From Candidatus Levybacteria bacterium RIFCSPHIGHO2_01_FULL_38_26 (GTDB lineage Bacteria; Patescibacteriota; Microgenomatia; Levybacterales; UBA12049), in the NCBI GenBank assembly GCA_001782075.1, contig MFNO01000038.1, forward strand, positions 1-34,201: a DNA stretch of 34,201 bases, in the 5' to 3' direction. Of this stretch, positions 1 to 9,825 are shown piece by piece. The notes below the pieces were generated by a model. It had not been told where the DNA came from. It saw only the letters and a list, made by a program, of their open reading frames with translations, and did not search any database. A program made the translations under genes and the position numbers. How positions within the stretch are numbered: position 1 is the first letter of the stretch; each line of letters begins with the position of its first letter.

Positions 1-143
1 TTTTTTCCTATGACTTTTCCCATGTCGTTATCAGCTACTTTTATTGTGAAATTTATCATACCGTCTTCTTCCTGCTGATTGACATCTACTTTGTCGGGGG
101 ACTCAACAATTGCTGAAAGTATGTAAGACAAGGTTTTTTTCAT
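1..143 (-). CDS. khpA: KH-domain RNA-binding protein (KhpA/YlqC-like), partial, C-terminus beyond the window
   Basis: Reverse-strand translation MKKTLSYILSAIVESPDKVDVNQQEEDGMINFTIKVADNDMGKVIGK; GKVIGK of a KH domain; next to rpsP as is typical. Confidence 0.75.
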   Translation of the reverse strand, partial: MKKTLSYILSAIVESPDKVDVNQQEEDGMINFTIKVADNDMGKVIGK

Positions 144-154
144 ATTAATCTATT

Positions 155-382
155 TTATTTAAGCAACTTGTATACGGTGGGAGTTGGTTGCGCTCCTTGA
201 CCCCTCCAATATTTGTATCTCTCTTTATCTACTTCAATTTTTGGTCCCTTTACGGTCTTTATCAACCAACCAAGTGTTTCAACCGGTTTTGTGTCGCGCC
301 TGCTTCTTTTTTCAGCTACCACAACACGATACTTTGCCTCTCCTTTTCTGCCAATTTTTGTGAGTTTAATCGCAACAGCCAT
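155..382 (-). CDS. rpsP: 30S ribosomal protein S16
   Basis: MAVAIKLTKIGRKGEAKYRVVVAEKRSRRD... typical S16. Confidence 0.96.
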   Translation of the reverse strand: MAVAIKLTKIGRKGEAKYRVVVAEKRSRRDTKPVETLGWLIKTVKGPKIEVDKERYKYWRGQGAQPTPTVYKLLK

Positions 383-425
383 AGCACAATTGTATCATTA
401 TTTATGATTTCTCTCAATATCTAAT

Positions 426-1088
426 TTATGACTGGAGTTTTGAGAGGGCAACTTTCGCAGCGTTTTCCTCGGCAATTTGTTTGGAACGGCCAGTTCCCTT
501 CCCAACCATGTTCTCGCCAACGAATGCTCCCACAGTAAACAATTTATCATGTGCAGGACCAGATTCTTCAACCACTTTGTAAATCGGAGATTTTTGTTTC
601 TTTGCCTGGACAATTTCCTGCAGTATGCTCTTTGGATCCTTGAGCGTTTCTTTTTGTATAATCTCATCTACTTTGGACAGGAGCACTGAATTTATGAATT
701 TTGATGATTCCTCAATGCCTTGGTCAATAAACAAAGCGCCAACGTAAGCCTCGAAACAATTTGCCAAAAGAGTAGGATTTTGTCTTCCTTTAGATTCCTC
801 CTCGCCTTTTGAGAGCATTAAAAGATCTCCAAAGTTAAGTTCTTGCGCGATTTTTGAAAGTGTTTTTGTGTTGACAAGAAGAGAGCGAAGGTTTGTCAGA
901 GAGCCTTCGTTGAACTCTTTGTATCTATTGAAAAGAGAAGTTGAAACTATAAAAGAGAGTATGCTGTCTCCCAAAAATTCCAATCTTTCGTTTGATGGAG
1001 TTTTTTCTTTTACTTCATTTAGATACGATCTATGAGTAAAAGCTTGTTGAAACAGTTTGGCATTTCGAAATTTTGGAAGATTTGTCAT
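426..1088 (-). CDS. rnc: Ribonuclease III
   Basis: NERLEFLGDSILSFIVS signature plus C-terminal dsRBD. Confidence 0.96.
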   Translation of the reverse strand: MTNLPKFRNAKLFQQAFTHRSYLNEVKEKTPSNERLEFLGDSILSFIVSTSLFNRYKEFNEGSLTNLRSLLVNTKTLSKIAQELNFGDLLMLSKGEEESKGRQNPTLLANCFEAYVGALFIDQGIEESSKFINSVLLSKVDEIIQKETLKDPKSILQEIVQAKKQKSPIYKVVEESGPAHDKLFTVGAFVGENMVGKGTGRSKQIAEENAAKVALSKLQS

Positions 1089-1092
1089 AGGT

Positions 1093-1443
1093 TTATTTAT
1101 ATAATTTCAAAGTGGCAAGAGCACCGTTGACAAACGAAGGACTTGTTGATCCTCCGTATTCCTTGGCAAGCTCTATTGCTTCATCGACAATAACCTTTGG
1201 CGGTTCTTTTTTCTCAATCAGCAGTTCAAAAAAAGCAAGCCGAAGTATAGCCAAATCTATTTTGTTTATCTTGTCAATTGGGTATTGAGGTGCCGCCTTA
1301 GCAATTTTTTTATCAATAAAGTCTTTTTTTTCAAGAATTTCTTTTGTTTGCGAATTTACTGCCTGCTTGTGAAATTCTATTTTGAATAGATCTTCGATCA
1401 ATTTCTGTCTTTTTTGATGCCGAGGGTCTAGGGCAGTCTTCAT
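1093..1443 (-). CDS. nusB: Transcription antitermination factor NusB
   Basis: NusB-like C-terminus (LRLAFFELL...VIVDEAIELAKEYGGSTSPSFVNGALA). Confidence 0.9.
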   Translation of the reverse strand: MKTALDPRHQKRQKLIEDLFKIEFHKQAVNSQTKEILEKKDFIDKKIAKAAPQYPIDKINKIDLAILRLAFFELLIEKKEPPKVIVDEAIELAKEYGGSTSPSFVNGALATLKLYK

Positions 1444-1664
1444 TTTGATGCAGATTTTTCATCTTTCTTGTTTTCTTTTTTAAGCACAAGGACTTGTCGT
1501 TCTTTATAATAGCCGCAATTTTTGCAGATTATATGAGGTATTGTTACATGTCCGCAATTAGGGCACAAAACTCCAAGCGGAGCTTTTAAAAATATACTTG
1601 CTCTTCTTTTGCCTTTTCTTTGTCTTGAATGTCGTTTTTTCGGCTCTTGCGGCATGATTAGCAA
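1440..1664 (-). CDS. rpmF: 50S ribosomal protein L32 (probable start at MPQEPKKRHS)
   Basis: PKKRHSRQRKGKRRA and CPNCG/CKNCGYY zinc-ribbon motifs. Confidence 0.93.
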   Translation of the reverse strand: MLIMPQEPKKRHSRQRKGKRRASIFLKAPLGVLCPNCGHVTIPHIICKNCGYYKERQVLVLKKENKKDEKSASK

Positions 1665-1691
1665 TAATTATAGCAGTTTAAAAATCCCAAA

Positions 1692-3704
1692 TCAATCTGG
1701 CGAAATGTTTCCCCCGGCAATGGATTTTAGTTTTTCCTGAAGACGGGGATAGTCTTTGAGTTTTGGAAATATTGCTTCTGCTTCTTTTTTGGTCTTTTCT
1801 ATCAATTCAAAGTCCGAAAAGCTTGCGATTTTAAGCGTTTGAAGTCCGTGTTGCATTGTGCCGTATAAATCTCCTGGTCCTCGAAGTTTTAGATCCAACT
1901 CTGCAAGCTCTGCTCCTGAGCGGATGGTTTCAAGCGCCTTTAGCCTTTGTCTTGTCAATTCTCCTTTTGATTCTGTAAACAGAAGGCAATATGATTGTTT
2001 GTCTCCCCTGCCCACCCTTCCTCTTAATTGATGAAGTTGAGCTAGTCCAAATCTATCCGCGGCTTCAATAAGTATTATTGATGCGTTTGGAATATCTATT
2101 CCTACCTCAACAACCGGGGTGGCAACCAAAATATCTGTTTCCCCTTCTTTAAAGCGCGACAGTACATCATTTTTTTCTTTTGATTTCAATTTACCGTGCA
2201 AAAGACCGAGTTTGTTGCCGTCAAATATTTTTTTTAGATTTTGAAATTCATTTGTTGCTGCTTTTACAGTCTGCATATTTTCTGACTCTTCTATAAAAGG
2301 GCAAATAACAAAAACCTGGGCGTCTGTTTTTCTAATTTGATCTTCAATCCATCGGTAAGCAGAGTTTCTTTTCTCCTTTGGGACAAGCCAGGTTTTGATT
2401 ATTTTTCTGCCTTTGGGCATTTCATCAAGGTAAGACAAATCTAAATCTCCATATATGGTTAGAGCTACTGTTCTTGGGATTGGAGTGGCTGTCATGGTGA
2501 GAAGATGAGGATTCTTGCCCTTTTGTTTTATAATCCCTCTTTGCTCCACTCCGAATCTTTGTTGTTCATCAATCACTACGAGACCTAATTTGTCAAACTG
2601 AATATTTTTGGATAATACGGCATGAGTGCCAATAAGGATATGGTTGCCTTTGGTTTTTTTTGATCCTGTTGCTAAACCAACTTTAACTTCAAACGGCGAT
2701 AGAAGATTTGAAATTGTATTAAAATGTTGGTGTGCCAGTATCTCTGTTGGTGCCATAAGAACAGATTGAAATCCGTTTAAATGAGCCAGATACATGGCAA
2801 TTGCCGATACAACTGTTTTGCCGCTTCCTACGTCTCCTTCCAAAAGCCTGTTCATTGGTTTTTTACCTGCAAGGTCGGCAAAGATTTCTCTTACTGCTTT
2901 TTGTTGGGCAGAAGTCAAAGTAAATGGTAGCTTTGCCCAAAACTCTTCAATATTTTTTTTGAATTTTGCGATCGAAAATGGATTGCTTTTTAGATTTTTT
3001 CCCCACAAGCTTCTTCTTTGAATTGAGGACAGGTTGAGAAAAAATAACTCGTCAAAAGTTAGTCTATGCTTTGCTTTTCTGGCATCACTGATAGTTTTTG
3101 GAAAATGAACCTGTTCGATTGAATCTCTTAATCCCATTAAGTCATTGTTTTCTATAATTGAGTCAGGAAAATACTCGATCAAATTTTGTTTATCTTCTTT
3201 AATCGTTTTGTATATTTGACGACGTAACCATTTGGAAGAGACGCCTCTGGTTTCGGGATAAACAGGAATTAATCTTCCAGTATGGATGGTATTTTGGCCG
3301 TTTGTAATTATTTCAAACTCAGGAGTCTGCATCAGAAGTTTGTGCAAATACCAATCAACTTTGCCTGAGAGAGAAATTTTATCGCCTTTTCTAATCACAT
3401 TTATCAGATAAGGCTGATTAAACCAAATGATATCAAGAGTTCCAGTCTCATCGGCTACTTTTGCTTTTTGCAGGCGTTTCCACCTTTTCGTGTATTCGTT
3501 TTTAATTTCAATAACTGTTCCCTGAATGGTGACTGTTTCTCCTGCCTGAGCTTCTCCAATTTTTGATATTATCGAAAAGTCTTCGTAACGAAATGGAACA
3601 TGATAAAGAAAGTCTTCTAAGTTATTGATTCCAAGTTTTTCCAGTCGGCCAGCATATTTTTTGTAGATGCTCCCGGCCTCTTTGATCGGAGTTTTCAGAT
3701 CCAT
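1692..3704 (-). CDS. recG: ATP-dependent DNA helicase RecG
   Basis: GDVGSGKT, DEQQRFGVEQR, TATPIPRT and QLRGRVGRG helicase motifs with N-terminal OB wedge. Confidence 0.97.
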   Translation of the reverse strand: MDLKTPIKEAGSIYKKYAGRLEKLGINNLEDFLYHVPFRYEDFSIISKIGEAQAGETVTIQGTVIEIKNEYTKRWKRLQKAKVADETGTLDIIWFNQPYLINVIRKGDKISLSGKVDWYLHKLLMQTPEFEIITNGQNTIHTGRLIPVYPETRGVSSKWLRRQIYKTIKEDKQNLIEYFPDSIIENNDLMGLRDSIEQVHFPKTISDARKAKHRLTFDELFFLNLSSIQRRSLWGKNLKSNPFSIAKFKKNIEEFWAKLPFTLTSAQQKAVREIFADLAGKKPMNRLLEGDVGSGKTVVSAIAMYLAHLNGFQSVLMAPTEILAHQHFNTISNLLSPFEVKVGLATGSKKTKGNHILIGTHAVLSKNIQFDKLGLVVIDEQQRFGVEQRGIIKQKGKNPHLLTMTATPIPRTVALTIYGDLDLSYLDEMPKGRKIIKTWLVPKEKRNSAYRWIEDQIRKTDAQVFVICPFIEESENMQTVKAATNEFQNLKKIFDGNKLGLLHGKLKSKEKNDVLSRFKEGETDILVATPVVEVGIDIPNASIILIEAADRFGLAQLHQLRGRVGRGDKQSYCLLFTESKGELTRQRLKALETIRSGAELAELDLKLRGPGDLYGTMQHGLQTLKIASFSDFELIEKTKKEAEAIFPKLKDYPRLQEKLKSIAGGNISPD

Positions 3705-3707
3705 AAT

Positions 3708-3812
3708 CTAGAGAAGCATTAGAAAAGGCAAAAATGAAGTTGCGATCAATGCGGCCGCAGATATTAATACAATTGCTTTTATAATCCAGGATTTTTTTCT
3801 AACTAAATCCAT
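3708..3812 (-). CDS. Small predicted membrane peptide (34 aa)
   Basis: MDLVRKKSWIIKAIVLISAAALIATSFLPFLMLL*; one hydrophobic segment; AAGGGG about 8 nt upstream of ATG; ends 3 nt before recG; absent from the supplied ORF track. Confidence 0.45.
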   Translation of the reverse strand: MDLVRKKSWIIKAIVLISAAALIATSFLPFLMLL

Positions 3813-3853
3813 ATTTTCCCCTTGCCACCCCTGGGATGAATTAACCTTTGTAC

Positions 3854-5062
3854 CTAAGGAGATAGTTTTATTTTTACAAATCTTCTTTTTCCAACTCTTA
3901 TTATCATATCATTTTTTATTGCAACTTGTAAACCTGAGTCAGTGACTATTTGATCGTCAATAGACACTCCTTTTTGTTCGATCAGTCTTTTTGCTTCGGA
4001 TTTACTTTCTATAAATTTCGATTTAACTAAAAGATCAATTATATTTTCTTTGTCAGCACCATGATATCTGTATATTGGGATATTTTCAGGCATTTCTTGT
4101 TTCTGGACAGTTTTTTCAAAATTAACTGCAGCTTGTTGTGCATTTTGCGGATTCCCTAGCTGTTTTACAATCTCAAACGCTAGTTTCTTCTTGTATGCAA
4201 CAGGATTTGATCCGTGATTAATATCTTTTTTCATGTTTTCTATCTCTTTTATTGGGACATCTGTTAGATATTCAAATCCTTTCAATATGAAATTATCTGG
4301 TAGCGACATTATTTTTGCGTACAGATTTTCAGTCTTTTCATTTAGGGCTATTACATTTCCTTCAGTTTTTCCGATTTTCTGACCTTGTGAATCTGTAAGA
4401 AGCGGAGTTGTCATAACAAATTTGTTTTTGTCTTTCATAGCTTTTATTAATGTTCTGCCAGCCAGCATATTAAATGTTTGATCTGTTGCGCCTAGTTCCA
4501 GATCTATCTCCATAGCCACAGAATCGTAAGCCTGAAGGATAGGGTAAATAAACTCTCGCATATTTACCTCTTCTTGTCTTTTAGCTCGTTCCTGAAAAAG
4601 GTCGCGTTCTGAAAGTTGTTGCCATGAAAAATGACCCAAGATGTTTAGAATATCTACTAGTTTAAGCTTGTTGAGCCAATCGCCATTAAATAATATCTCA
4701 ACTGGATTTTTCTCCTCAAACCGCACAATTTTTCCTGCCTGTTTTATGTAATCAACTGCATTTTTCCGAAGCTCCTCTCGTGTAAGGAATTTATCCCTTG
4801 CTCTTGTTTTCCCGGAAGGATCCCCTGCTTGGCCTGTACCATCCCCAATCAAAAATATGACGTGATGTCCCAAATCCTGCCATTGTTTTAACTTTCGAAG
4901 ACCGACCATGTGCCCTATGTGAAGCTGTGTTCCTGTAGGATCAAAACCTTGGTATAACTTTAGCTTTTTTCCGCTCCTTAAAACTTTTTCAAGCTCCTCT
5001 TTTGAGGGATAAATCTTGTCAACGCCTCTTGTTAACAGTTCTTCAATTCTATCCACAGGCAA
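3854..5062 (-). CDS. tyrS: Tyrosyl-tRNA synthetase (real start possibly GTG at 5056)
   Basis: GFDPTGTQLHIGHMVGL class I motif, KIGKTEGN (KMSKS-like), C-terminal S4 domain. Confidence 0.95.
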   Translation of the reverse strand: MPVDRIEELLTRGVDKIYPSKEELEKVLRSGKKLKLYQGFDPTGTQLHIGHMVGLRKLKQWQDLGHHVIFLIGDGTGQAGDPSGKTRARDKFLTREELRKNAVDYIKQAGKIVRFEEKNPVEILFNGDWLNKLKLVDILNILGHFSWQQLSERDLFQERAKRQEEVNMREFIYPILQAYDSVAMEIDLELGATDQTFNMLAGRTLIKAMKDKNKFVMTTPLLTDSQGQKIGKTEGNVIALNEKTENLYAKIMSLPDNFILKGFEYLTDVPIKEIENMKKDINHGSNPVAYKKKLAFEIVKQLGNPQNAQQAAVNFEKTVQKQEMPENIPIYRYHGADKENIIDLLVKSKFIESKSEAKRLIEQKGVSIDDQIVTDSGLQVAIKNDMIIRVGKRRFVKIKLSP

Positions 5063-5110
5063 AGTATAGCATATTTAAAAAGTTAGGTAAATTTAGTATA
5101 ATTTCTTAGG

Positions 5111-7477
5111 ATGAGGGATTTTGGTAGGCTTAAAAGCAGAAGGAGACGACGGCTCTCCAGGTACTCTCGTATTTTTCTTTTGAGCAATATTGCGAGATTT
5201 GCTTTTTTCGGACTGATTGCTCTTATAATTGGAGTTTCATTTCTTTTCGTTTGGTATGGCAGGTCTTTACCTACGCCTGGTAAGCTTATAGACGCCCCGC
5301 TAGCACAGTCCACAAGAATTTATGACAAAAAAGGAGAGCTTCTCTACTCCGTCTATCAAAACCAGAATAGAACTTATGTTGAGCTTTCCGACATACCTGA
5401 TTATTTAAAGCAGTCTACGATAGCTATCGAGGACAAGGATTTTTACAGGAATCAAGGATTTTCAATTACTGGCTACGTACGCGCAGCAAGAGATATGGTC
5501 TTGTACAGGAGGCTTACAGGAGGTTCTACCATAACACAGCAGCTTGTTAAAAACGTGCTTTTGACTCCTGAGCAAACAATTCCGCGTAAAATAAAAGAGC
5601 TAATTCTCGCCCTTCAGGTAGAAAGCAGATACAACAAAGATCAGATTTTGGAAATGTATCTTAACGATGTTTCTTATGGCGGTGCAAATGTAGGAGTTGA
5701 GGCGGCAGCACAGTCTTACTTTGGAAAAGAGGTTAAAGAGCTGGATTTGGCTGAGAGCGCTTTTTTGGCTGGTCTTCCGCAAAGACCAACTGCCTACTCG
5801 CCTTTTTCGGGGAATAAATTTTATATTGACAGAACCAATGATGTCTTAAAACAAATGGTAAGGGAAAAATATATTTCCGAAGGAGAGAAAGAGAAGGCGT
5901 ATGAAAAAATCAAAAACTACAAATTTTCCACGGAAGACAAGACAATAAAGGCCGCGCATTTTGTTATGTATGTTAGAGAGGTTTTGGCAGATCAGTTTGG
6001 AGAAGAAGTAGTGGCGAATGGGGGTCTTCAGGTTACCACTAGCCTGGATTATTCTATTCAAAAAGAAGCTGAGAAAATTGTAAAAGAAGAGATAGACAAG
6101 TTAAAGGGATTTAACGTTGGGAATGGAGCGGCTGTAGTGATTAATCCTAAGAGCGGAGAAATTCTCGCGATGGTTGGAAGCAAAGATTATTTTGATACGG
6201 AAAACGATGGAAATTTCAACACCGCCCTTGCAAATAGACAGCCAGGGTCATCTCTTAAGCCAATCATGTATGCAACTGCTTTTGGCAAGGGATACACACC
6301 CTCTACCGTGGTGATGGATGTAAAAACAGATTTTCCAACAAACGATACCCAAAATCCTATTTATACACCTGTTAATTATGATGGAAAGTATAATGGTCCA
6401 ATCCAGTTGCGGTTTGCCTTGGGGAACTCAATTAATATAGCGGCTGTAAAGATGTTGGCTAGGGTCGGAATTAGGGATGTTATGCAGACAGCGTATGATA
6501 TGGGAATCGCGAATTGGCAGCCTACAAGAGATAGCCTTAGTGATGTTGGTTTGTCACTTGTCCTGGGAGGAAGGGAGACGTCGCTTCTTAATATTACAAC
6601 TGCGTACGGAGTATTTGCCAATGGTGGAATCCGGCAAGATCCAGTCGCGATTCTTAAGGTAACCGATTCAAAAGGAAAAGCATTGTTTGAGCGAAAAGAA
6701 ACCGAAGGGAGAAGAGTTTTGCCGGAAGAGATCAGTTTTCTTATTTCCCATATTCTTTTGGATAATGTAGCTCGCACAGCTGCTTTTGGCCCGAATTCCT
6801 GGCTTGTAGTGCCTGGTAAAACTGTTTCTGTAAAGACAGGTACGACTGATAAAAAAAGAGACAACTGGACTGTTGGCTACACGCCTTCATATGCAGTGGG
6901 AGTGTGGGTTGGGAACAATGACAATACCCCTATGAATGAAGCAATTGCATCTGGAGTAACAGGAGCGTCCCCAATTTGGAATAGAATTATGAGAATTGTT
7001 CTTGCGGACAAACCAGATGATGTGTTGGCAAAACCCGAGGGAGTTGTTGCGGTTACTGTAGATTCTTTGGGAGGAGGTCTTCCGGTTGATGGACAGCCAA
7101 CAAGGGCAGAGTATTTTGTCAAAGGAACAGAGCCAACCAGTCGTGGTCCTATTTATAAAACATTGAGACTTTCCAAACACCAAAACGGCAAACTAGCAAA
7201 CCAAGAGGAAATAAACAGAAACGACTATGATACAAAAGATTATATCATATTTAATGAAAGCGATGCTGTGTCATGGGACGGTGTAAATCGCTGGCAAGAG
7301 GGAATCAATCAGTGGCTAAGCGGCAATTACCAGGGTGACGATAAATATCATCCGCCAACAGAAACTTCGGATCACAAATACGACCAGCCTACCCCGACTC
7401 CAACACCTAGTCCAACATCAGCAGTTACTCCGACGGCATCTCCAACGCCGACCCTCACTCCAACCCCTACGCCGTAG
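5111..7477 (+). CDS. Class A penicillin-binding protein (transglycosylase/transpeptidase) with Pro/Thr-rich tail
   Basis: EDKDFYRNQGF, GGSTITQQLVKN, RQPGSSLKP, KTGTTDKKRDNWTVGYTP; C-terminal TPTPTP repeats. Confidence 0.95.
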   Translation: MRDFGRLKSRRRRRLSRYSRIFLLSNIARFAFFGLIALIIGVSFLFVWYGRSLPTPGKLIDAPLAQSTRIYDKKGELLYSVYQNQNRTYVELSDIPDYLKQSTIAIEDKDFYRNQGFSITGYVRAARDMVLYRRLTGGSTITQQLVKNVLLTPEQTIPRKIKELILALQVESRYNKDQILEMYLNDVSYGGANVGVEAAAQSYFGKEVKELDLAESAFLAGLPQRPTAYSPFSGNKFYIDRTNDVLKQMVREKYISEGEKEKAYEKIKNYKFSTEDKTIKAAHFVMYVREVLADQFGEEVVANGGLQVTTSLDYSIQKEAEKIVKEEIDKLKGFNVGNGAAVVINPKSGEILAMVGSKDYFDTENDGNFNTALANRQPGSSLKPIMYATAFGKGYTPSTVVMDVKTDFPTNDTQNPIYTPVNYDGKYNGPIQLRFALGNSINIAAVKMLARVGIRDVMQTAYDMGIANWQPTRDSLSDVGLSLVLGGRETSLLNITTAYGVFANGGIRQDPVAILKVTDSKGKALFERKETEGRRVLPEEISFLISHILLDNVARTAAFGPNSWLVVPGKTVSVKTGTTDKKRDNWTVGYTPSYAVGVWVGNNDNTPMNEAIASGVTGASPIWNRIMRIVLADKPDDVLAKPEGVVAVTVDSLGGGLPVDGQPTRAEYFVKGTEPTSRGPIYKTLRLSKHQNGKLANQEEINRNDYDTKDYIIFNESDAVSWDGVNRWQEGINQWLSGNYQGDDKYHPPTETSDHKYDQPTPTPTPSPTSAVTPTASPTPTLTPTPTP

Positions 7478-9356
7478 AGGGCTGTTTTAATCTTGCCTTA
7501 AATTTTTCACCAAGCGTTTTTAGGATTTTTTCGCGGATTTTAGAGACGTCATCTGTAGTCAGGTTTCTTTCGCGATGTTGGTAAACTATGTGGAATGTTC
7601 GGGTTTCTTCGTATTGATCCAAAAGCGAGACTATGTGAATAAGCGAAGATTGATTTTTTATTTCGTTTATCAAATCCCCTGTTTTAACATCATCAGATGC
7701 TACAATCGCTAGGTCTTCTAATACAGGCGGATATTTTGGGAGAGGAATGAATATTTTTTCTAGATTTACTTTTTTCAGAATTTCAGAGAAATTGATTTCA
7801 AAAAATACCCCGTCGTCTATACCTTCGATATATTTTGTCGGATCCTCTTTGATTCCCAAATATAGAAAGAGTCTCTCAATAATTCCTTTAACCTCATAAA
7901 AATTTTTTACATTTGAAATTCCTGACAAGAAGTATACTTCTTGCGTTTCGTCTAGATTTTTTCCAAGGTAAACTTTTCCCAGTTCAAAAAGATTAATTTC
8001 TTTGAAATTTGGCTTGTTTTGGCTGAAAGCCTTTAGAAGGTTGATTTTGAGCGTTGGCCTGAGATACTCGAATTCTCTGCTGACAGGATTATCGACTCTT
8101 AGAACCCGCTCGGGTTTGATGTGGGCGTTTTCAAGATCACTTTCACTCATCAGGCTATAAGTATAGATTTCTGAAAACCCTGCAGCAATTAAAATATTTT
8201 TTGCTTTTTCCTCAATTTTGTAGTCTTTAAAATAAGGAACTAGTATTATGGGTATTTCACCAGTCGGAATTGTTTTGGGAAAATTATTATAGCCGTATAT
8301 CCTCGCGACTTCTTCTATAAGATCTTCTTCAGTTTTTAGATCGTTTCTATAAGTAGGTATGGTACATTCGATAAATCCCTTGGTAATGACCGGTGATAAA
8401 TTTAAAGAATCAAGGATGTCTATCACTTTGTTTTTTGGAATTTCAATTCCTAGAATTTTGTTTAACCTTTCAATATTAAGGTTTACATTCCACGGCGAGA
8501 AGTCAGATATTTTAAGATCATAAAGATTGCTTGCGATTTCTCCGCCTGCAGTCTCAAGGACCAAATCAACGCATCTTTTGAGAGTATCTATTGTGCCTCC
8601 CGCATTTACTCCCCTTTCAAAAATACTTGAAGCTTCCGAGCGAAGATTTAGCGCTTGGGAAGCTTTTCTTATCAGAATAGGATCCTCAACAGGAACTCTT
8701 ATAAAAATTGTTTTTGTATCCTCAAAAGTGCCGCTATTAAATCCTCCCTTAATTCCACAAAGATCAATTATTCTTTCGTTGTCCTTTATTATTACCGCAT
8801 CTTTTGGCAAATGATATGAAATCCCATCAACGCTTTTAAATAATTCTGTGCCTTTTGCTTTCTCAACTATCATTACGTGATCTTTTATTTTGTCGTAATC
8901 AAACGCATGGATAGGATTTCCCAATTCAAACATGACATAATTTGTTATATCTACAATATTATTTATCGGTCGCTGGTTGATTTTAATAAGCCTTTCTTGC
9001 AGCCATTTTGGAGAATCTTTTACATTGATTCCGTCAATAATAATTCCGGTGAAGCGAGGATTTATCGTTTTGTCTGTTTTTATCTCAAAACGCAGGGTTT
9101 TTTTGGGATTAGGGAAGTTAGGAAGTTTGGGAAGTTTTATTTTTTTTCCTTCAACAGCGGCAATTTCTCTGGCTATTCCTAAGATAGATAATAGATCTGG
9201 ACGATTCGGGGTAATTTCAAATTCAAATATGGTATCGTCATCTGTTTTGATAATCTTTTCCGTACCAAGTCCGACCTCGGTAAGCCGTTCTCCTAATTCA
9301 TAAGGCGCTAGAGTTGTGTCTACGTAATCTTTGAGCCAAGAAAGTGGTGCTAACAT
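7467..9356 (-). CDS. pheT: Phenylalanyl-tRNA synthetase beta subunit, short form without the N-terminal EMAP/OB insert
   Basis: LSWLKDYVDTTLAPYELGERLTEVGL, ITPNRPDLLSILGIARE, C-terminal FDX-ACB; ATG chosen at 9356 because the track start at 9368 is a TTG inside a repeat. Confidence 0.93.
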   Translation of the reverse strand: MLAPLSWLKDYVDTTLAPYELGERLTEVGLGTEKIIKTDDDTIFEFEITPNRPDLLSILGIAREIAAVEGKKIKLPKLPNFPNPKKTLRFEIKTDKTINPRFTGIIIDGINVKDSPKWLQERLIKINQRPINNIVDITNYVMFELGNPIHAFDYDKIKDHVMIVEKAKGTELFKSVDGISYHLPKDAVIIKDNERIIDLCGIKGGFNSGTFEDTKTIFIRVPVEDPILIRKASQALNLRSEASSIFERGVNAGGTIDTLKRCVDLVLETAGGEIASNLYDLKISDFSPWNVNLNIERLNKILGIEIPKNKVIDILDSLNLSPVITKGFIECTIPTYRNDLKTEEDLIEEVARIYGYNNFPKTIPTGEIPIILVPYFKDYKIEEKAKNILIAAGFSEIYTYSLMSESDLENAHIKPERVLRVDNPVSREFEYLRPTLKINLLKAFSQNKPNFKEINLFELGKVYLGKNLDETQEVYFLSGISNVKNFYEVKGIIERLFLYLGIKEDPTKYIEGIDDGVFFEINFSEILKKVNLEKIFIPLPKYPPVLEDLAIVASDDVKTGDLINEIKNQSSLIHIVSLLDQYEETRTFHIVYQHRERNLTTDDVSKIREKILKTLGEKFKARLKQPSTA

Positions 9357-9390
9357 ATCAAATATCAAATATCAAATATCAAATATCAAG
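9354..9390. repeat. Heptanucleotide tandem repeat (AATATCA)n across nudix stop / pheT start
   Basis: catatca aatatca aatatca aatatca aatatca ag. Confidence 0.9.
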
Positions 9391-9815
9391 TATTTTTGTG
9401 AACTTTTAATTACATTTTTCACCTCAGGCATGGAAAATATGGAATCGATTTCACGAGGCTTAAACCACCTTGCTTCTGCGGTATAAGGGTCATTTTTTAT
9501 GTTTATTCTTCCAGATATGTATAAGGATGGATATACTAAAAGCACAACATGGACATTCTCTTTCTTGAAAATAACAGATTGAATTAATGGGTTTTTTGTT
9601 AAAAGTTTTATTTTTACTCCAACCTCTTCTAATACTTCTCGGATAACAGTTTGCTCAGGATGTTCGCCAAACTCTATTCCTCCTCCAGGGAATTGCCATT
9701 TGCCGTGAGAATGAGACCATCTTGGTTCATTCCTCTTTGATAGCAGTATTTCGTTTTTATCGTTGAAAATTGCAGCTGAAACGGCTAAATGTTTAATATG
9801 ATTTTTGATTTTCAT
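9372..9815 (-). CDS. NUDIX hydrolase
   Basis: Nudix box [24 protein letters not shown]. Confidence 0.92.
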   Translation of the reverse strand: MKIKNHIKHLAVSAAIFNDKNEILLSKRNEPRWSHSHGKWQFPGGGIEFGEHPEQTVIREVLEEVGVKIKLLTKNPLIQSVIFKKENVHVVLLVYPSLYISGRINIKNDPYTAEARWFKPREIDSIFSMPEVKNVIKSSQKYLIFDI

Positions 9816-9825
9816 AAGAGTTATA

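Noticed and set aside
398-667. ORF of 89 aa on the minus strand
   Set aside because: Out-of-frame overlap with rnc, no family signal.
6376-7183. Several minus-strand ORFs opposite the PBP gene
   Set aside because: Antisense to a clear conserved coding sequence; compositional shadows.
7380-7477. TPTPTP tail of the PBP as a novel element
   Set aside because: Low-complexity Pro/Thr linkers are common at PBP C-termini.
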